DNA from: an uncultured Nitrospira sp.
GTDB taxonomy: Bacteria; Nitrospirota; Nitrospiria; Nitrospirales; Nitrospiraceae
Assembly (NCBI GenBank): GCA_902500715.1
Contig: CABVRO010000003.1
Location: 1-64,000 of the forward strand
Length of the DNA: 64,000 bases
Reading direction: 5' to 3'
This document shows, one piece after another, positions 35,419-44,742 of the stretch; the stretch's first letter is position 1; every line of letters starts with the position of its first letter. The position numbers and the translations under genes were made by a program. Under the pieces are notes generated by a model. The model did not search any database, was not told the DNA's origin, and was given only the letters and a program-made list of their open reading frames with translations.

Positions 35419-36339
35419 ATGGCAATCCCCGACTTTCAAACTCTCATGCTGCCCGTTCTTCGCCAGTTGGCTTCAGGTGGTGAGCAGGCGCCTTCGTTGG
35501 TGCGGGCAGCGGTCGCCTCTATCTTCAAGCTATCGGAGGAAGAACTTGCTGCACTTTTACCCAGCGGTAGGCAGGCCATTTTCTCAAATCGCGTTGCCTG
35601 GGCATTAGGCTATCTCAAACAAGCAGGCTTAGCAGAGAGTCCGAGACGCGGCTCGTATCGTATCACCGAACGTGGCGCCGCCACTTTGCACGAGCCTATC
35701 GAACGTATCGATATCCAGTACTTGATGCGATTTCCCGAGTTCGTCGCCTTCCGTACAGCTTCGAATGATGATTCTGAACAAACGCCTTCTCTTGCGAAAG
35801 TAGCAGCTGAAAGCACGGCTCTTACTCCAGACGAGCAAATACGGCAAGGATACACCCGTCTGCAAGCCAACCTCGCCACACAACTTCTCGAACGCGTGCG
35901 CCAGGCCTCTCCAAAATTCTTCGAGGAATTGGTCGTCGAGCTGCTCGTTGCCATGGGGTACGGAGGGTCTCACGAGGATGCGTCTTCGGTTGTAGGACAG
36001 AGTGGCGACGAAGGGATCGACGGCATCATCAAGGAAGATCGGCTGGGCCTGGATACGATCTATATTCAAGCCAAGCGTTGGAAGGACAGCATAGGTCGCC
36101 CCGAGATTCAACGATTTGCCGGAGCCCTCCAGGGGCAGCGTGCAAGGAAAGGGGTCTTCTTAACCACATCAGCGTTCACGACAGACGCCCGCTCGTATGC
36201 AGGAAACCTTCAAACAACCATTGTCCTCATTGATGGCGCACAGCTCGCCCAGCTCATGTTGGAATTCGGCATTGGCGTCTCCCAGGCCGGCCTTGTGAAA
36301 CTCTGGAAGCTTGACGAAGACTACTTCGTCGAGGAATGA
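35419..36339 (+). CDS. mrr: Mrr-type restriction endonuclease
   Basis: The 306-residue protein has the Mrr layout. Residues 1-90 are a winged-helix Mrr_N domain (FSNRVAWALGYLKQAGLAES, YRITERGAATL). Residues from about 165 are the PD-(D/E)XK-like Mrr catalytic domain with FFEELVVELLVAMGYGG, QSGDEGIDGIIKED and TIYIQAKRWKDS (Asp ... Gln-x-Lys). Mrr cuts DNA methylated at foreign sites and is a type IV defence enzyme. No methylase is adjacent. The gene is less GC-rich than its neighbours, which suggests transfer. Confidence 0.92.
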   Translation: MAIPDFQTLMLPVLRQLASGGEQAPSLVRAAVASIFKLSEEELAALLPSGRQAIFSNRVAWALGYLKQAGLAESPRRGSYRITERGAATLHEPIERIDIQYLMRFPEFVAFRTASNDDSEQTPSLAKVAAESTALTPDEQIRQGYTRLQANLATQLLERVRQASPKFFEELVVELLVAMGYGGSHEDASSVVGQSGDEGIDGIIKEDRLGLDTIYIQAKRWKDSIGRPEIQRFAGALQGQRARKGVFLTTSAFTTDARSYAGNLQTTIVLIDGAQLAQLMLEFGIGVSQAGLVKLWKLDEDYFVEE

Positions 36340-36614
36340 ACCATAGCACAGCCAAGACCAAGTCACTGGTCGAAGGGGCAGCTTCCCTTCACGAGGAAAT
36401 GAAACTGAATCGATAAATTTTGTATCCCATGCTCTCGAAGCGTGACAATCCGGAACATAAGTCTCTGCGCCCTCCCTCTCGCGTCAGAATCTTGACTCGC
36501 AGTGTCGCTCCATGCGGACAGCAGAGCATATGAATTGGCTCCTGTGACCAGCAGAGCGACTTCGCGGATTTTCGTTTGCAAGACCGCCCTTTTTCCAAAC
36601 GCTTGGGTGTTCGC
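36340..36614. other. Gene-free spacer after mrr
   Basis: No convincing gene, hairpin or repeat is seen here. Short open frames occur on both strands but lack ribosome sites and show no recognisable protein. The base composition is like that of mrr, so it may have arrived with it. Confidence 0.4.
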
Positions 36615-37070
36615 CTACTGCAGAAACCGGGGGTCGAGCGAAAAGGGCACCGGATCGGCCCAGACGATGCGCCTGAACTCCGAATGGGCAGGATTGAGCA
36701 GGTAATTAAATTCGACAGGAATCAGCGCCGACGGCACTCGCAGGACCGCACTCCTTTGCGCCCGAACCCATTCGCTTCCGAGCTGTTGGAGCGATTCCTG
36801 GTCAGACGGAGCCTGCCAGCCTTTCGGCAATTGCCCGAACCCCACCGTCTCGACCAGAAGACTGTTTGGAATTGTCGCAGCGACGGAGACGAGATCGGAT
36901 GGAGCGAGGTCGCGATCCACATGCACAAGGTATTCAAGCACGGCTAACGACAATGAAGCTGAGGCATAGACCACCGGCGTGTTCGGCAGGTTCCAGCGGC
37001 CGCCATAGAGGCGAGCGCCTTCGCCGTCCGGCGCGACATGCGCGCGGCGAGTGACGCGCCACACCCGCAT
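36615..37070 (-). CDS. RES-domain toxin
   Basis: The 151-residue protein is a RES-domain toxin: MRVWRVTRRAHVAPDGEGARL, YGGRWNLPNTPVVYASASLS and LAVLEYLVHVDRD give the Arg, Tyr and Glu expected in the active site. Studied members destroy NAD+ (MbcT-like phosphorolysis or hydrolysis). The ATG shares one base with the stop of the antitoxin gene (TGATG), so translation is coupled. A longer open frame upstream lies within the antitoxin gene and is not used. Confidence 0.92.
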   Translation of the reverse strand: MRVWRVTRRAHVAPDGEGARLYGGRWNLPNTPVVYASASLSLAVLEYLVHVDRDLAPSDLVSVAATIPNSLLVETVGFGQLPKGWQAPSDQESLQQLGSEWVRAQRSAVLRVPSALIPVEFNYLLNPAHSEFRRIVWADPVPFSLDPRFLQ

Positions 37071-37504
37071 CAACTGATGACGCCGTGGTCCATCCGGCCG
37101 AGCACCTTCGCCACCGCTTGGGTCCCCACATCCGTGTCCAACACATCGAGCGGCGCGGCATTCCCGAGCGCCCGATTGGCCCGCTGCAACCACTGAGCGG
37201 CTTTCCCCTCTTCCCCCAACACTTCCACGGCCAGTGCAAAAATTCGAGCCAGGCGCACCAAGCGATCCGATTCGTCCGCCGTCAGCCGTCGAGCCTTCCG
37301 CCGTCTCGCCAACGTCCGCTTGGTAATCATGAGGATCTCGCCCAGCCGAGGAATGTCGACCTGAGCATGGCTCGCCATGGCCGAAAGCGCCGCGAAGGGC
37401 ATGCCTTCACGAATGCGAGAGGTCATGTCCTCTGTGGAACGAACCTGTTTTTTCAGAACCGTCGGCCCGCCCAGCACGTTGATCAGCGCCTCATGTGTCG
37501 GCAT
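37070..37504 (-). CDS. Xre/MbcA/ParS-type antitoxin of the RES pair
   Basis: The 144-residue protein has an N-terminal Xre-like helical domain (LKKQVRSTEDMTSRIREGMP, PRLGEILMITKRTLARRRKA) and the C-terminal DUF2384 toxin-binding domain (RLARIFALAVEVLGEEGKAA, WLQRANRALGNAAPLDVLDT, GTQAVAKVLGRMDHG). DUF2384 caps the RES active site. The ATG at 37504 fits best, since earlier starts would place the promoter inside the gene. It should also repress the operon through the palindromes upstream. Confidence 0.92.
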   Translation of the reverse strand: MPTHEALINVLGGPTVLKKQVRSTEDMTSRIREGMPFAALSAMASHAQVDIPRLGEILMITKRTLARRRKARRLTADESDRLVRLARIFALAVEVLGEEGKAAQWLQRANRALGNAAPLDVLDTDVGTQAVAKVLGRMDHGVIS

Positions 37505-37520
37505 GTCGATCTCCCCGGAT

Positions 37521-37564
37521 GTGCCACATGGCTGCAGTATAGTGCCATATGGCACAGGCGTCAA
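37521..37564 (-). promoter_or_regulatory. Promoter and operator of the RES-Xre operon
   Basis: On the minus strand TTGACG (37564-37559) and TATACT (37541-37536) are separated by exactly 17 bases. The spacer holds the perfect 14-base palindrome GTGCCATATGGCAC (37542-37555). A second, imperfect site GTGCCACATGGC starts 21 bases away (37521), two helical turns, just past the -10. This is the layout expected for repression by the Xre antitoxin. Confidence 0.85.
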
Positions 37565-37883
37565 GCAACGGTGGAAGCCTGGTGCGGGACCGCGAAGCCG
37601 GGAAGAACCTCACGAAGCGGAACAGAAGGCAGGAACCAATTAGCCTGGCAGAAGGTAGCAGTCTGCGTCGCGACTTCCCCGTCTGCCTATCGCGGGTCGG
37701 GCGCCCCGAACGATTCAATCCAAGCAGAATAGCAGTAGCTCGACGGCACGCCGCGTCCGTCAGATCGACTCAGCGCCGCAGGGCTCGGATACTGCACCAC
37801 GGTCAAGGGCAGGCGGCAGGGGGAGAGAAAAGGGATCGGCATTTTCTTGACAGCCCCCACAGCGCGCTCGATAAAACTCCGTC
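37565..37883. other. Spacer between toxin-antitoxin promoter and transposase
   Basis: No gene is supported here. Open frames on the plus strand have no ribosome site and no familiar protein. CTTGACAGCCCCC near 37846 may be part of a promoter for the transposase gene but no matching -10 is clear. Confidence 0.35.
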
Positions 37884-38591
37884 ATGCCACGTCGCCCACG
37901 CCTTCCTGTTGGAGACCTCACCTCTCACGAGCTGAACCGTCGTGTGGGACGCCTCCCGCTCGTTGAGAAGCCCGTGGACCACGCCGCCTTTGAGAAAGTT
38001 CTCGCCGAAGCCCAGGCCCAGACCAGAATCCGCATCGCCGCCTACTGTCTGATGCCCAATCACTGGCATCTTCTGCTTTCGCCTCGACATGATGGCGACC
38101 TCTCCGAGGTCCTGCGCTGGATCACCGTCGCGCATACGCAACGGTGGCATGCGCATCATCACACCGCCGGGACCGGCCTCCTGTATCAAGGCCGCTTCAA
38201 ATCGTTCCCGGTGCAGACCGATGAGCATTTCCTGACCGTCGCGCGCTATATAGAGCGCAATGCCTTGCGAGCGAAGCTGGTGACTCGTGCGGGTGACTGG
38301 CAATGGTCGAGTCTCTGGCGGTGGGAACAACGAGACGATAAATTGACGACGTGGCTTAGTGACTGGCGTATAGAACGCCCGCGCGATTGGGTGGCGCATG
38401 TGAATCGTCCACAGACCGCATCCGAGCTGGAATCACTCCCAACGAGTGTACAAGGGGCCGCCCGTTCGGTGAAGAAGGCTAGCCCGTTATTTACGAAGGC
38501 TTCTACTGTAACCGGCGACAAGCCAGCAGGCGGTCCATGCCACCTTCTGCGGGGGATCAGGGAGATTAAGCCCCACGCTCGACATCCCTGA
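37884..38591 (+). CDS. REP-associated tyrosine transposase (HUH, Y1 type)
   Basis: The 235-residue protein matches RAYT/TnpA_REP proteins in IRIAAYCLMPNHWHLLLSPR, where HWH is the HUH metal site, in TGLLYQGRFKSFPVQTDEHF, and in TVARYIERNALRAKLV, where the tyrosine should be the nucleophile. Such enzymes cut single-stranded REP hairpins. The N-terminal segment normally reading HVxxRGN is here HELNRRVGRL, so it is somewhat divergent. The window's 120-base palindromes are plausible substrates. The C-terminal 60 residues after the core are not conserved. Confidence 0.87.
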   Translation: MPRRPRLPVGDLTSHELNRRVGRLPLVEKPVDHAAFEKVLAEAQAQTRIRIAAYCLMPNHWHLLLSPRHDGDLSEVLRWITVAHTQRWHAHHHTAGTGLLYQGRFKSFPVQTDEHFLTVARYIERNALRAKLVTRAGDWQWSSLWRWEQRDDKLTTWLSDWRIERPRDWVAHVNRPQTASELESLPTSVQGAARSVKKASPLFTKASTVTGDKPAGGPCHLLRGIREIKPHARHP

Positions 38592-38626
38592 TCCCGTCAC
38601 AGGAAACGCAGGTCTCAATCATTCAG

Positions 38627-39388
38627 TTACTTTACGGGGAGCTTCACGCTGATCGCTCCGCCAAGATCCCCTTCGTTTGCACCCTCTTTCTTATAGCCAG
38701 AGACATCCATCTCGCCCTTTGGTGCTCCATGACAACCCAAACAGCCTTTTCCGTAATAGAGGGGCAACAGCACCCGTACGGCCTTCCCACCGTCGACCGC
38801 CTCGCTCATTGCCTTGTCGCCCTGCCGGGGGTAGGACGCATCGGCAAGTTTCTTCAGGAGGCCGGCTTCAAACTCGTCTGCTTTATTCTTGGGGTTCCGC
38901 AACAGTCCGTCTTGCGTCGTTTGCTTGAGATAGATCCCGGTCTTGCTGCTGAACTCTGCGGCTGCCTGCGTGCCGAAGTGTGCCGGGGTGAAGCCTTTAT
39001 ATGCGACGCCTTTCTGATTGATATGCGCCTGATTCGCCGCCACAGTTTTCTTTGAGGCCGCCACGAGCTCCGGCAACAGGCTCTTCGCGGTTGCTGGCAC
39101 AGCAGCTGCCTTTAAATTACCCAGATCGACACCGGCTCGTCCTTTGAATTTCTCGATCAACTCTTTTTCGAACACCTCTGGTGTAAATCCCTTGTCCCCC
39201 TTGCCGGCATCATTAATGACGGACTGATTGGCAGCAACAGTTCCTCGACCGGCATCCAGCAACACCGCCAACAGACGTCCAGTTTCCACCAAATCGGGAT
39301 TGGCCCATGCGGCAATCGGTGCAAGACCGTTGACTATCGCGAACAGGCCGAACGCGAACAGGACACCGCATTTTTGGAGAACACTCAT
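38627..39388 (-). CDS. Secreted DUF3365 (Tll0287-like) heme-binding protein
   Basis: The 253-residue protein has a signal peptide (VLFAFGLFAIVNGLAPIAAW then AN) and GAGGAGG five bases before the ATG. A repeated helical motif occurs twice (TVAANQSVINDAGKGDKGFT and TVAANQAHINQKGVAYKGFT), then the DUF3365 core with the c-type heme site YYGKGCLGCHGAPKGE. DUF3365 domains act as periplasmic heme sensors or redox carriers. Here it is alone, with no kinase or cyclase output domain. No cytochrome partner is adjacent. Confidence 0.85.
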   Translation of the reverse strand: MSVLQKCGVLFAFGLFAIVNGLAPIAAWANPDLVETGRLLAVLLDAGRGTVAANQSVINDAGKGDKGFTPEVFEKELIEKFKGRAGVDLGNLKAAAVPATAKSLLPELVAASKKTVAANQAHINQKGVAYKGFTPAHFGTQAAAEFSSKTGIYLKQTTQDGLLRNPKNKADEFEAGLLKKLADASYPRQGDKAMSEAVDGGKAVRVLLPLYYGKGCLGCHGAPKGEMDVSGYKKEGANEGDLGGAISVKLPVK

Positions 39389-39995
39389 ATGACCTCCTCG
39401 GTTATGACGGGCCGATCAAGAATCCTTCCCAGGAACATCCTTCCCAGGAACATCCTTCCTGGAGAATCCACTTCCCGCGCGAGTATGGACTCTTTTCACT
39501 ACTTACACTAGTTATTAATTTCCCGTTCCTCTATAGGTCATGGACAAGAAAAACACACGAAAAGATACACCTACTTTGCGAGCGGCTTTCTCAACCTCCC
39601 GCGCCTCCGCATCGTGGATTCCGGACCTAGCGTCGCAGGCGGGATAGAGAGTCATGTGTTCCGATCACACATTGCCCTGCTCTCCCCTCCACCAGCCGCA
39701 TTACTCCCTCCCGCGGTTCAAGAAACCTGCTCACTCGGAAACCCGCGTGTTCACCTGCTCAACCAACCCGATCGAGTCGTGCCCCTGTTACGGGGCACGA
39801 ACCGGAGGTTGATTCAAACGCAGAAGTCGGTTTTCGGCTCCGCACCGGGAAACCACTCGGTGTGTTGATCCCCTTGCCTGCCGAGATATGGCACACACTT
39901 GCCCTGCAGAAGCGCGAAGTAGCCATGCACTCCAGCGCGCACGGCATGTCCCGAGAACTCACGATACGTTTGCCCCTTCTCCTGAGATCGGCTCT
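39389..39995. other. Gene-poor spacer upstream of DUF3365 gene
   Basis: This stretch has no supported gene. A 15-base unit (ATCCTTCCCAGGAAC) is repeated twice, with a third degenerate copy, at 39422-39466, just upstream of the DUF3365 gene. From about 39900 a short plus-strand frame (EVAMHSSAHGMSRELTIR) may be the worn-out upstream part of the AraC remnant that follows. Confidence 0.5.
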
Positions 39996-40178
39996 CTCTC
40001 CCGATGGCGGCTGCACCTCGCCGCGCAGCTGCCCACCTCCACTTCCAAGAGCGTGGCCGAAGTCGCCGGCGACATCGGCTATGAGTCCGAATCTTCCTTC
40101 AACCGCGCCTTCAAACGCATGTTCGGCCGCTCCCAGCCCGCTTCAACAGCCAGGCCACGTCGTCCGTGCGCCCGCTGA
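39996..40178 (+). pseudogene. Remnant of an AraC-family regulator
   Basis: The frame encodes LSRWRLHLAAQLPTSTSKSV, then AEVAGDIGYESESSFNRAFK and RMFGRSQP, the end of a two-helix-turn-helix AraC DNA-binding domain. The residues before it in this frame are not AraC-like. A segment resembling the preceding helices occurs in a different frame near 39910-39990. There is no full N-terminal domain. It is therefore a frameshifted and truncated copy, probably non-functional. Confidence 0.65.
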
Positions 40179-40394
40179 TCGGTCGTGCGCGCCAGCCTGC
40201 GCCGTTGAGATCCGCACAGAACGCCTGCCACGTCGTCCTCGGCCGACGTAGTACGTGAATATCATCGACGAGCGGAGAAGCATGGAACAGGCCTGTCCGG
40301 TCTGCTAAAGTAGCCATGGATCCGCCGGCGCCGGAGGAACTTGTTCTTCCGTCCTGTCGACCGGCCGCATCAACCCTCAGACAAGGATGGCACC

Positions 40395-41084
40395 ATGCAC
40401 GTTCAGCTCCCTCACCGCTTTCACAGACTCTTGCCGCTCGCTCTGACCTGCGGACTTGTCCTGATCACGCTCACCGGGTCCGGCTGCCAGACCGCCTACT
40501 ATCAAACGATGGAAAAACTCGGGTATCACAAGCGCGACCTGATGGTGAGCGACGTCAAGAAAGCCCGGGATGCGCAACAGGAGGCGAAGGAACAATTCAA
40601 ATCCGCGCTCGATCGGTTCACCAAGACTCTCAATATCCAGGGCGGCGAATTACAGGAGAAGTACGAGGCCTTGAACGGCGAATACGAACGCAGCGAAAAG
40701 CGTGCGCAGGCGGTCCGGGATCGCATTACGTCGGTAGAAAACGTCTCCGATGCGCTCTTCGATGAATGGACGGCCGAGCTGAAACAGTATTCCAACGCCG
40801 CGCTCCGCCAGAAGAGCCAGAAACAACTCACCCAGACGCGCAGCCAGTACGCCCAATTGATCAAGGCCATGAAACGGGCGGAAGCGAAAATGGATCCGGT
40901 CCTGGCAAAGCTGAAAGATCAGGTCCTTTTTTTGAAGCACAACCTCAACGCGCAGGCCATCGCCTCGCTCAAGAGCGAATTGGTCACGGTCGAAGGGAAC
41001 ATCGATTCCTTGATCAAAGATCTCAACGCCTCGATTCAGGAAGCAGATTCCTTCATTGCCTCTATGGAAAAAGAGAACGCCTGA
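40395..41084 (+). CDS. DUF2959 family lipoprotein-like coiled-coil protein
   Basis: The 229-residue protein matches DUF2959 along its length: YYQTMEKLGYHKRDLMVSDV, DAQQEAKEQFKSALDRFTKT, EKYEALNGEYERSEKRAQAV, DALFDEWTAELKQYSNAALR and VLFLKHNLNAQAIASLKSEL. It has a signal peptide ending in a lipobox-like TGSGC, though the -3 residue is not the usual one. The mature protein is almost wholly helical and is probably attached to a membrane. Its function is unknown. AAGGATGG precedes the start at 40395. Confidence 0.88.
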   Translation: MHVQLPHRFHRLLPLALTCGLVLITLTGSGCQTAYYQTMEKLGYHKRDLMVSDVKKARDAQQEAKEQFKSALDRFTKTLNIQGGELQEKYEALNGEYERSEKRAQAVRDRITSVENVSDALFDEWTAELKQYSNAALRQKSQKQLTQTRSQYAQLIKAMKRAEAKMDPVLAKLKDQVLFLKHNLNAQAIASLKSELVTVEGNIDSLIKDLNASIQEADSFIASMEKENA

Positions 41085-41168
41085 TCGCCGACCGTCACCC
41101 GGCTGCAGATGTTCCTTACATCGCAGCAGCCGAATAGTATCAGGGGCCGACGGTTCAGCGATGAACGG

Positions 41169-41595
41169 CTAGGCGAGGGCAGAATCTGACTGGGTTGGCT
41201 TACGACGCCGCCTGGCAGCCGCCAGCCACGCACCAAGCAGACTCATTCCAACCGTCGCACCGGTGAAAGCCGGCAAGACGCACGACTCGAGCCACCCGGA
41301 GCTCGAAGTGGTCGCCGGCCACAACCAGGCCACCCAGGGTACTGCCGACATTACAAGGGGACAAGGCTGCGTGAATCGGGGGAAGCCGAAAGAGCCACAC
41401 GAGAAACGCTCCCGAGAGGGCATACGCAGGGAGCAATAGAAGCAGAAGGAAAAAGGCCCCGTTGAACAGGGCCGCGAACGACAGGAACAACCGGAGCAGC
41501 CCCGCCAGAAATCCGACGGAGATACCTACGCTGGCCCGCCTGCCTGTCTGGCGCTCTAACTCCACGCCCTCCGTGTAGCCCACTGCTACGGACAC
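41169..41595 (-). pseudogene. Small membrane protein split by a frameshift
   Basis: The frame from 41595 has two strong membrane segments (FLAGLLRLFLSFAALFNGAF and LLLLLLPAYALSGAFLVWLF) and then loses hydrophobic character. The frame that ends at 41169 gains it (SAVPWVAWLWPAT, AFTGATVGMSLLGAWLAAA) and ends in a basic tail RRRRKPTQ. One base change near 41350-41370 would join them to a protein of about 140 residues with four helices. It may be a real inactivation or a sequence error. The family is not recognised. Confidence 0.4.
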
Positions 41596-41619
41596 ACCGA
41601 GAAGTGTTACATTCGGCAG

Positions 41620-42528
41620 CTACTTGCCCGCTGTCTGAGCCTGTCCCGTACGCTCAGCACGTGCCTTCGACGCCTCAACGTCAGGAAGCGGCTGCCCGAT
41701 CAGCCCTTGCAAGTAGGCCTTGTCCACGGCATCGAACAAGGCCTGCCGCGCAGCGCCCTCCGGCCCCTCGACGGCCAGCACGACATTATGCACGGCGAGG
41801 CCGCCGCTACGGCGGGCACTCGGCGCGCCGAATGTCGCCACCGTGGCGCCGGGCTCCGGGAATCGCTCCATATTCATGGCCAGACGAACGGCGAACTCCT
41901 GAGGGTAGGATTCCAACCGCTTGGCTTGCGCGCGCAGCACGTCGGTCTGCGATTTCACCCCTGCGACATGGTCGCTGACGATCTTCTTGGCTGCATCTTC
42001 AAGTTTCTTCCCCTCGACCATCGCACGATCCACTTGAGCCTGCTGTTCGGGAGTAAAGGGAGGATCCTTACGACTGCGACGCGGTGCGGCGTCGTACGCC
42101 GCCTTCATCCGAGCGAGCATCTGCTTATACTCCGAGTCCCTTTCCGCCGGCAGTGTCTCGATGCCTTCAATTTGCTTCTCGATGCCCTTGCGTTCGGCAT
42201 AGAGCCGGTCGGCCGCGGCTTTGGGAAACTTGTACAGATATCCTCCACCCACATTCAGCGTGAACGCCCCCACCTGCTCGGCCTGACAAAACGAAAGGCG
42301 CGGTTGCCGTGAGAAATCATAGGATCCCCCGCGTCGCTCGCTGTTCGGAATGGGTTCCGGCAACGCAGCAGCCAAGGCCGCCTCCGCCCGAGCCGCGAAG
42401 GCCAATTCCTCCCGCGTAGCATTCCGCACACCATCCACACAATCGGCTCGTGCCGCCTCCGGCATTCCACACATGACCATCGCGACCATCAACGCAGCAG
42501 CGAAACCACCGCAGGTCCTATGCATCAA
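41620..42528 (-). CDS. Secreted protein of unknown function
   Basis: The 302-residue protein has a signal peptide (GGFAAALMVAMVMCGMPEAA then RADC). Two in-frame ATG codons are adjacent at 42528 and 42525. The mature part has two cysteines near its start (DCVDG and LSFCQAEQ), a helical middle rich in Lys, Glu and Ala (KGIEKQIEGIETLPAERDSE, EGKKLEDAAKKIVSDHV) and a strand-rich end (ATVATFGAP, AVHNVVLAVEG). I do not recognise the family. It should be periplasmic. It is divergent from the broken kinase gene. Confidence 0.75.
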   Translation of the reverse strand: MMHRTCGGFAAALMVAMVMCGMPEAARADCVDGVRNATREELAFAARAEAALAAALPEPIPNSERRGGSYDFSRQPRLSFCQAEQVGAFTLNVGGGYLYKFPKAAADRLYAERKGIEKQIEGIETLPAERDSEYKQMLARMKAAYDAAPRRSRKDPPFTPEQQAQVDRAMVEGKKLEDAAKKIVSDHVAGVKSQTDVLRAQAKRLESYPQEFAVRLAMNMERFPEPGATVATFGAPSARRSGGLAVHNVVLAVEGPEGAARQALFDAVDKAYLQGLIGQPLPDVEASKARAERTGQAQTAGK

Positions 42529-42598
42529 CGTCCTCCACTGTGAAGGCTAACAGCAGTCGCCTGGACATGTCCGACCGGCGTGCCCGGAAGTATAGGAG

Positions 42599-43683
42599 AT
42601 GCTCACACGAAGTCAAGACGAGCGACAGGTCGCAGGAGCGGAGAAGTCTTCAACGACCGTAACGGTTTTACGAAGGCCTGCCCATCATGCCCTTTTCCTC
42701 CCCTCACCACATGACAACCCCGAGGTGCAGTTGCTCCGTCGCGAGCTGAACAACGAACTGATTGCACGTCGGCGAGCGGAAACGGGTATCGATCGCTTCT
42801 TCGACCTTTCGTCGGACATGCTCTGCATTGCCAACGCGGAGGGCAATTTCATCCGGCTGAGGCCGGCGTTCACCCGCACGTTGGAATGCCACCTCAACGA
42901 ATCGATGAGTCGACCGTTCCTCGATTTGGTACATCCCAACGATCGAGCCAGCACGCTCCGCGAGGTCGAGCGCCGGATCGGCAGAGGCGAACCGGTACTG
43001 GAATTTCAGAACCGCCATCATCACCCGGACGGCTCCTGTCGCGGAAATCGTCGCCGCACCCGGACGGACGTAGGTATACAGTTGCGCGCGACATCACTGA
43101 CCGTGAGCAGGCGCAGGCCTTATGCCGGTCCCATGAGGAGTTGGAGCATCGTGTTCAGGAGCGCACGGCAGAACTCCAGCAACGCAATCGCGGCTTGGAA
43201 ACCCTGCTCTACGTCAGCTCGCACGATCTACGTGAGCCCCTGCGATCGATCACCAACTTCTCTCAATTGGTCCGCGAGCGGTATGGCAACCGCCTGGACG
43301 CGAAGGGCATCGATTACATCGACCGCGTCATCCGGGCTGCGCAGCGGATGGATCAGCTGATGGAGGATCTGCTCACGTTGTCGAGGGCGCAACGTGTGGA
43401 GAGGCCTTATGAAGAAGTCCGCGGCGACGACTTGGTCAGGGCGGCCCTGACTCAACTAGATGAGACGATTCGACGGACGGGCGCGCGCGTAAAGGTGGCC
43501 GACGGTTTCCCCTCGTTTCGTGTCAATAAAACCTGGGTGACGCAGGCGCTCTACAATCTGCTCGCCAACGCTCTGAAATTTCATCGGCCTGGGGAGGTCC
43601 CGGAGATTGATCTGGCCCCCTATAGGCTGATCGAGGAGGCGACCCCCAAGGTAGGTCTGGTGGTGCGCAACCATGGAACCGGG
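42599..43683 (+). pseudogene. Broken PAS-histidine kinase
   Basis: The first frame (from 42599) encodes a PAS domain (FFDLSSDMLCIANAEGNFIR, FLDLVHPNDRASTLREVERR). Near 43040-43070 the reading moves to another frame, which continues with HPDGRRYTVARDITDREQAQ, a HisKA domain with the phosphorylatable histidine in YVSSHDLREPLRSITNFSQL, and the start of the ATPase domain (TQALYNLLANALKFHRPGE). The ATPase ends at VVRNHGTGV, before the lid and later boxes, where radical SAM sequence begins. It cannot be a working kinase as it stands. Confidence 0.8.
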
Positions 43684-44655
43684 GTGGTGTCCGAGCAGTT
43701 GGAGATCGAGTCGCTGCAGGCGGCCGTGGCCGATGCGGCCTCCATCGGATACCGGGTTATGTCCGTATCGGGCGGGGAGCCGCTGCTGTATCCGGCGCTG
43801 GCGCAGCTCCTGCGCGCAGCCTATGCCGCGGGGCTCGTCTCGACCGTCACAACGAACGGCATGCTCCTCGATCGACGTCAACTGGACGTTTTGGGGGCTG
43901 ATTGCGACCTCGTCGCAATCAGCCTCGACGGCATCCCCGAATCCCACAACTTCATGCGCAATTCGTCGCGCTCATTGGACGAGATGTGCGCCCGCCTCCC
44001 CGCCTTGCGCGCCTCGGGCATTCCCTTTGGGTTTATTTTCACACTGACATTTCATAACGTGCACGAGCTGGACTGGGTCGCACGATTCGCGTTCGAGCGG
44101 GGGGCGTCGCTACTCCAACTCCATCCTCTGGAACCGATCGGCCGGGCAACCTGCAGGCTGGATGAGTCCTATCCGGACGGCGAAGAAAACGCGGCGGCGC
44201 TCTGCGAAGCTGGGCGCATCCGCGAGCTGTACGAAGACAAGTAGGAGGTGCAAATCGATCTCGCGACGGTGCCGGTCATGCTGGAACATCCGACTCGCGT
44301 ATTTGTGCGGGAGGCGACGTTGAGCAGTGCACAGACCATGGCCGATGTCATCGTACCATTGGTCATCGAGACCAGCGGGCTCGTCTCACCCATGCAGTAT
44401 GGGTTCCCTCGCGCCTGGTCTTGAGGAAATATCAAAAACCGATCGTTGCTGGATCTGGCCGAAGAGTGGATCAGGCGGGATTATACCGCGTTCGTCACGC
44501 TCTGCCGCCTCGTCTATGAACAGGCGGTGCGCAAGGATCACGAGCCGGTGCGGAACTGGTACGAACAGATCCATGCCGCGGCTTCGCAGTTCAGCCCCTC
44601 TCACGTAGGCGAGCAGCTCATGCAAGCCTGCTCAACCGAGCAGCACAGCGGTTAG
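43684..44655 (+). pseudogene. Broken radical SAM gene fused to the kinase remnant
   Basis: The frame carries radical SAM sequence from SLQAAVADAASIGYRVMSVS to the end: SGGEPLLYPALAQLLRAAYA, STVTTNGMLLD and DLVAISLDGIPESHNFMRNS. The N-terminal part with the CX3CX2C cluster site is absent, its place taken by the kinase remnant. The same frame continues past an in-frame TAG (44242-44244) and TGA (44422-44424) with protein-like sequence (VPVMLEHPTRVFVREATLSS, LLDLAEEWIRRDYTAFVTLC) to the stop at 44655. Two nonsense codons and the lost cluster make it non-functional. Confidence 0.8.
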
Positions 44656-44742
44656 ACAGAGCGCCCCACGTCCCCTCAAAGCGCCTACCTCGGCAAGTGG
44701 CCACAGTGTGTCCTTCGGCACCTACGCTCGGGCCTTCTCCCA

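Noticed and set aside
37549-37935. Plus-strand open frame of 128 codons before the transposase
   Set aside because: It begins inside the toxin-antitoxin promoter, has no ribosome site and no family-like sequence.
39422-39466. 15-base tandem repeat upstream of the DUF3365 gene
   Set aside because: Only two full copies and one poor copy are present. It is too small to infer function, so it is noted only in the spacer entry.
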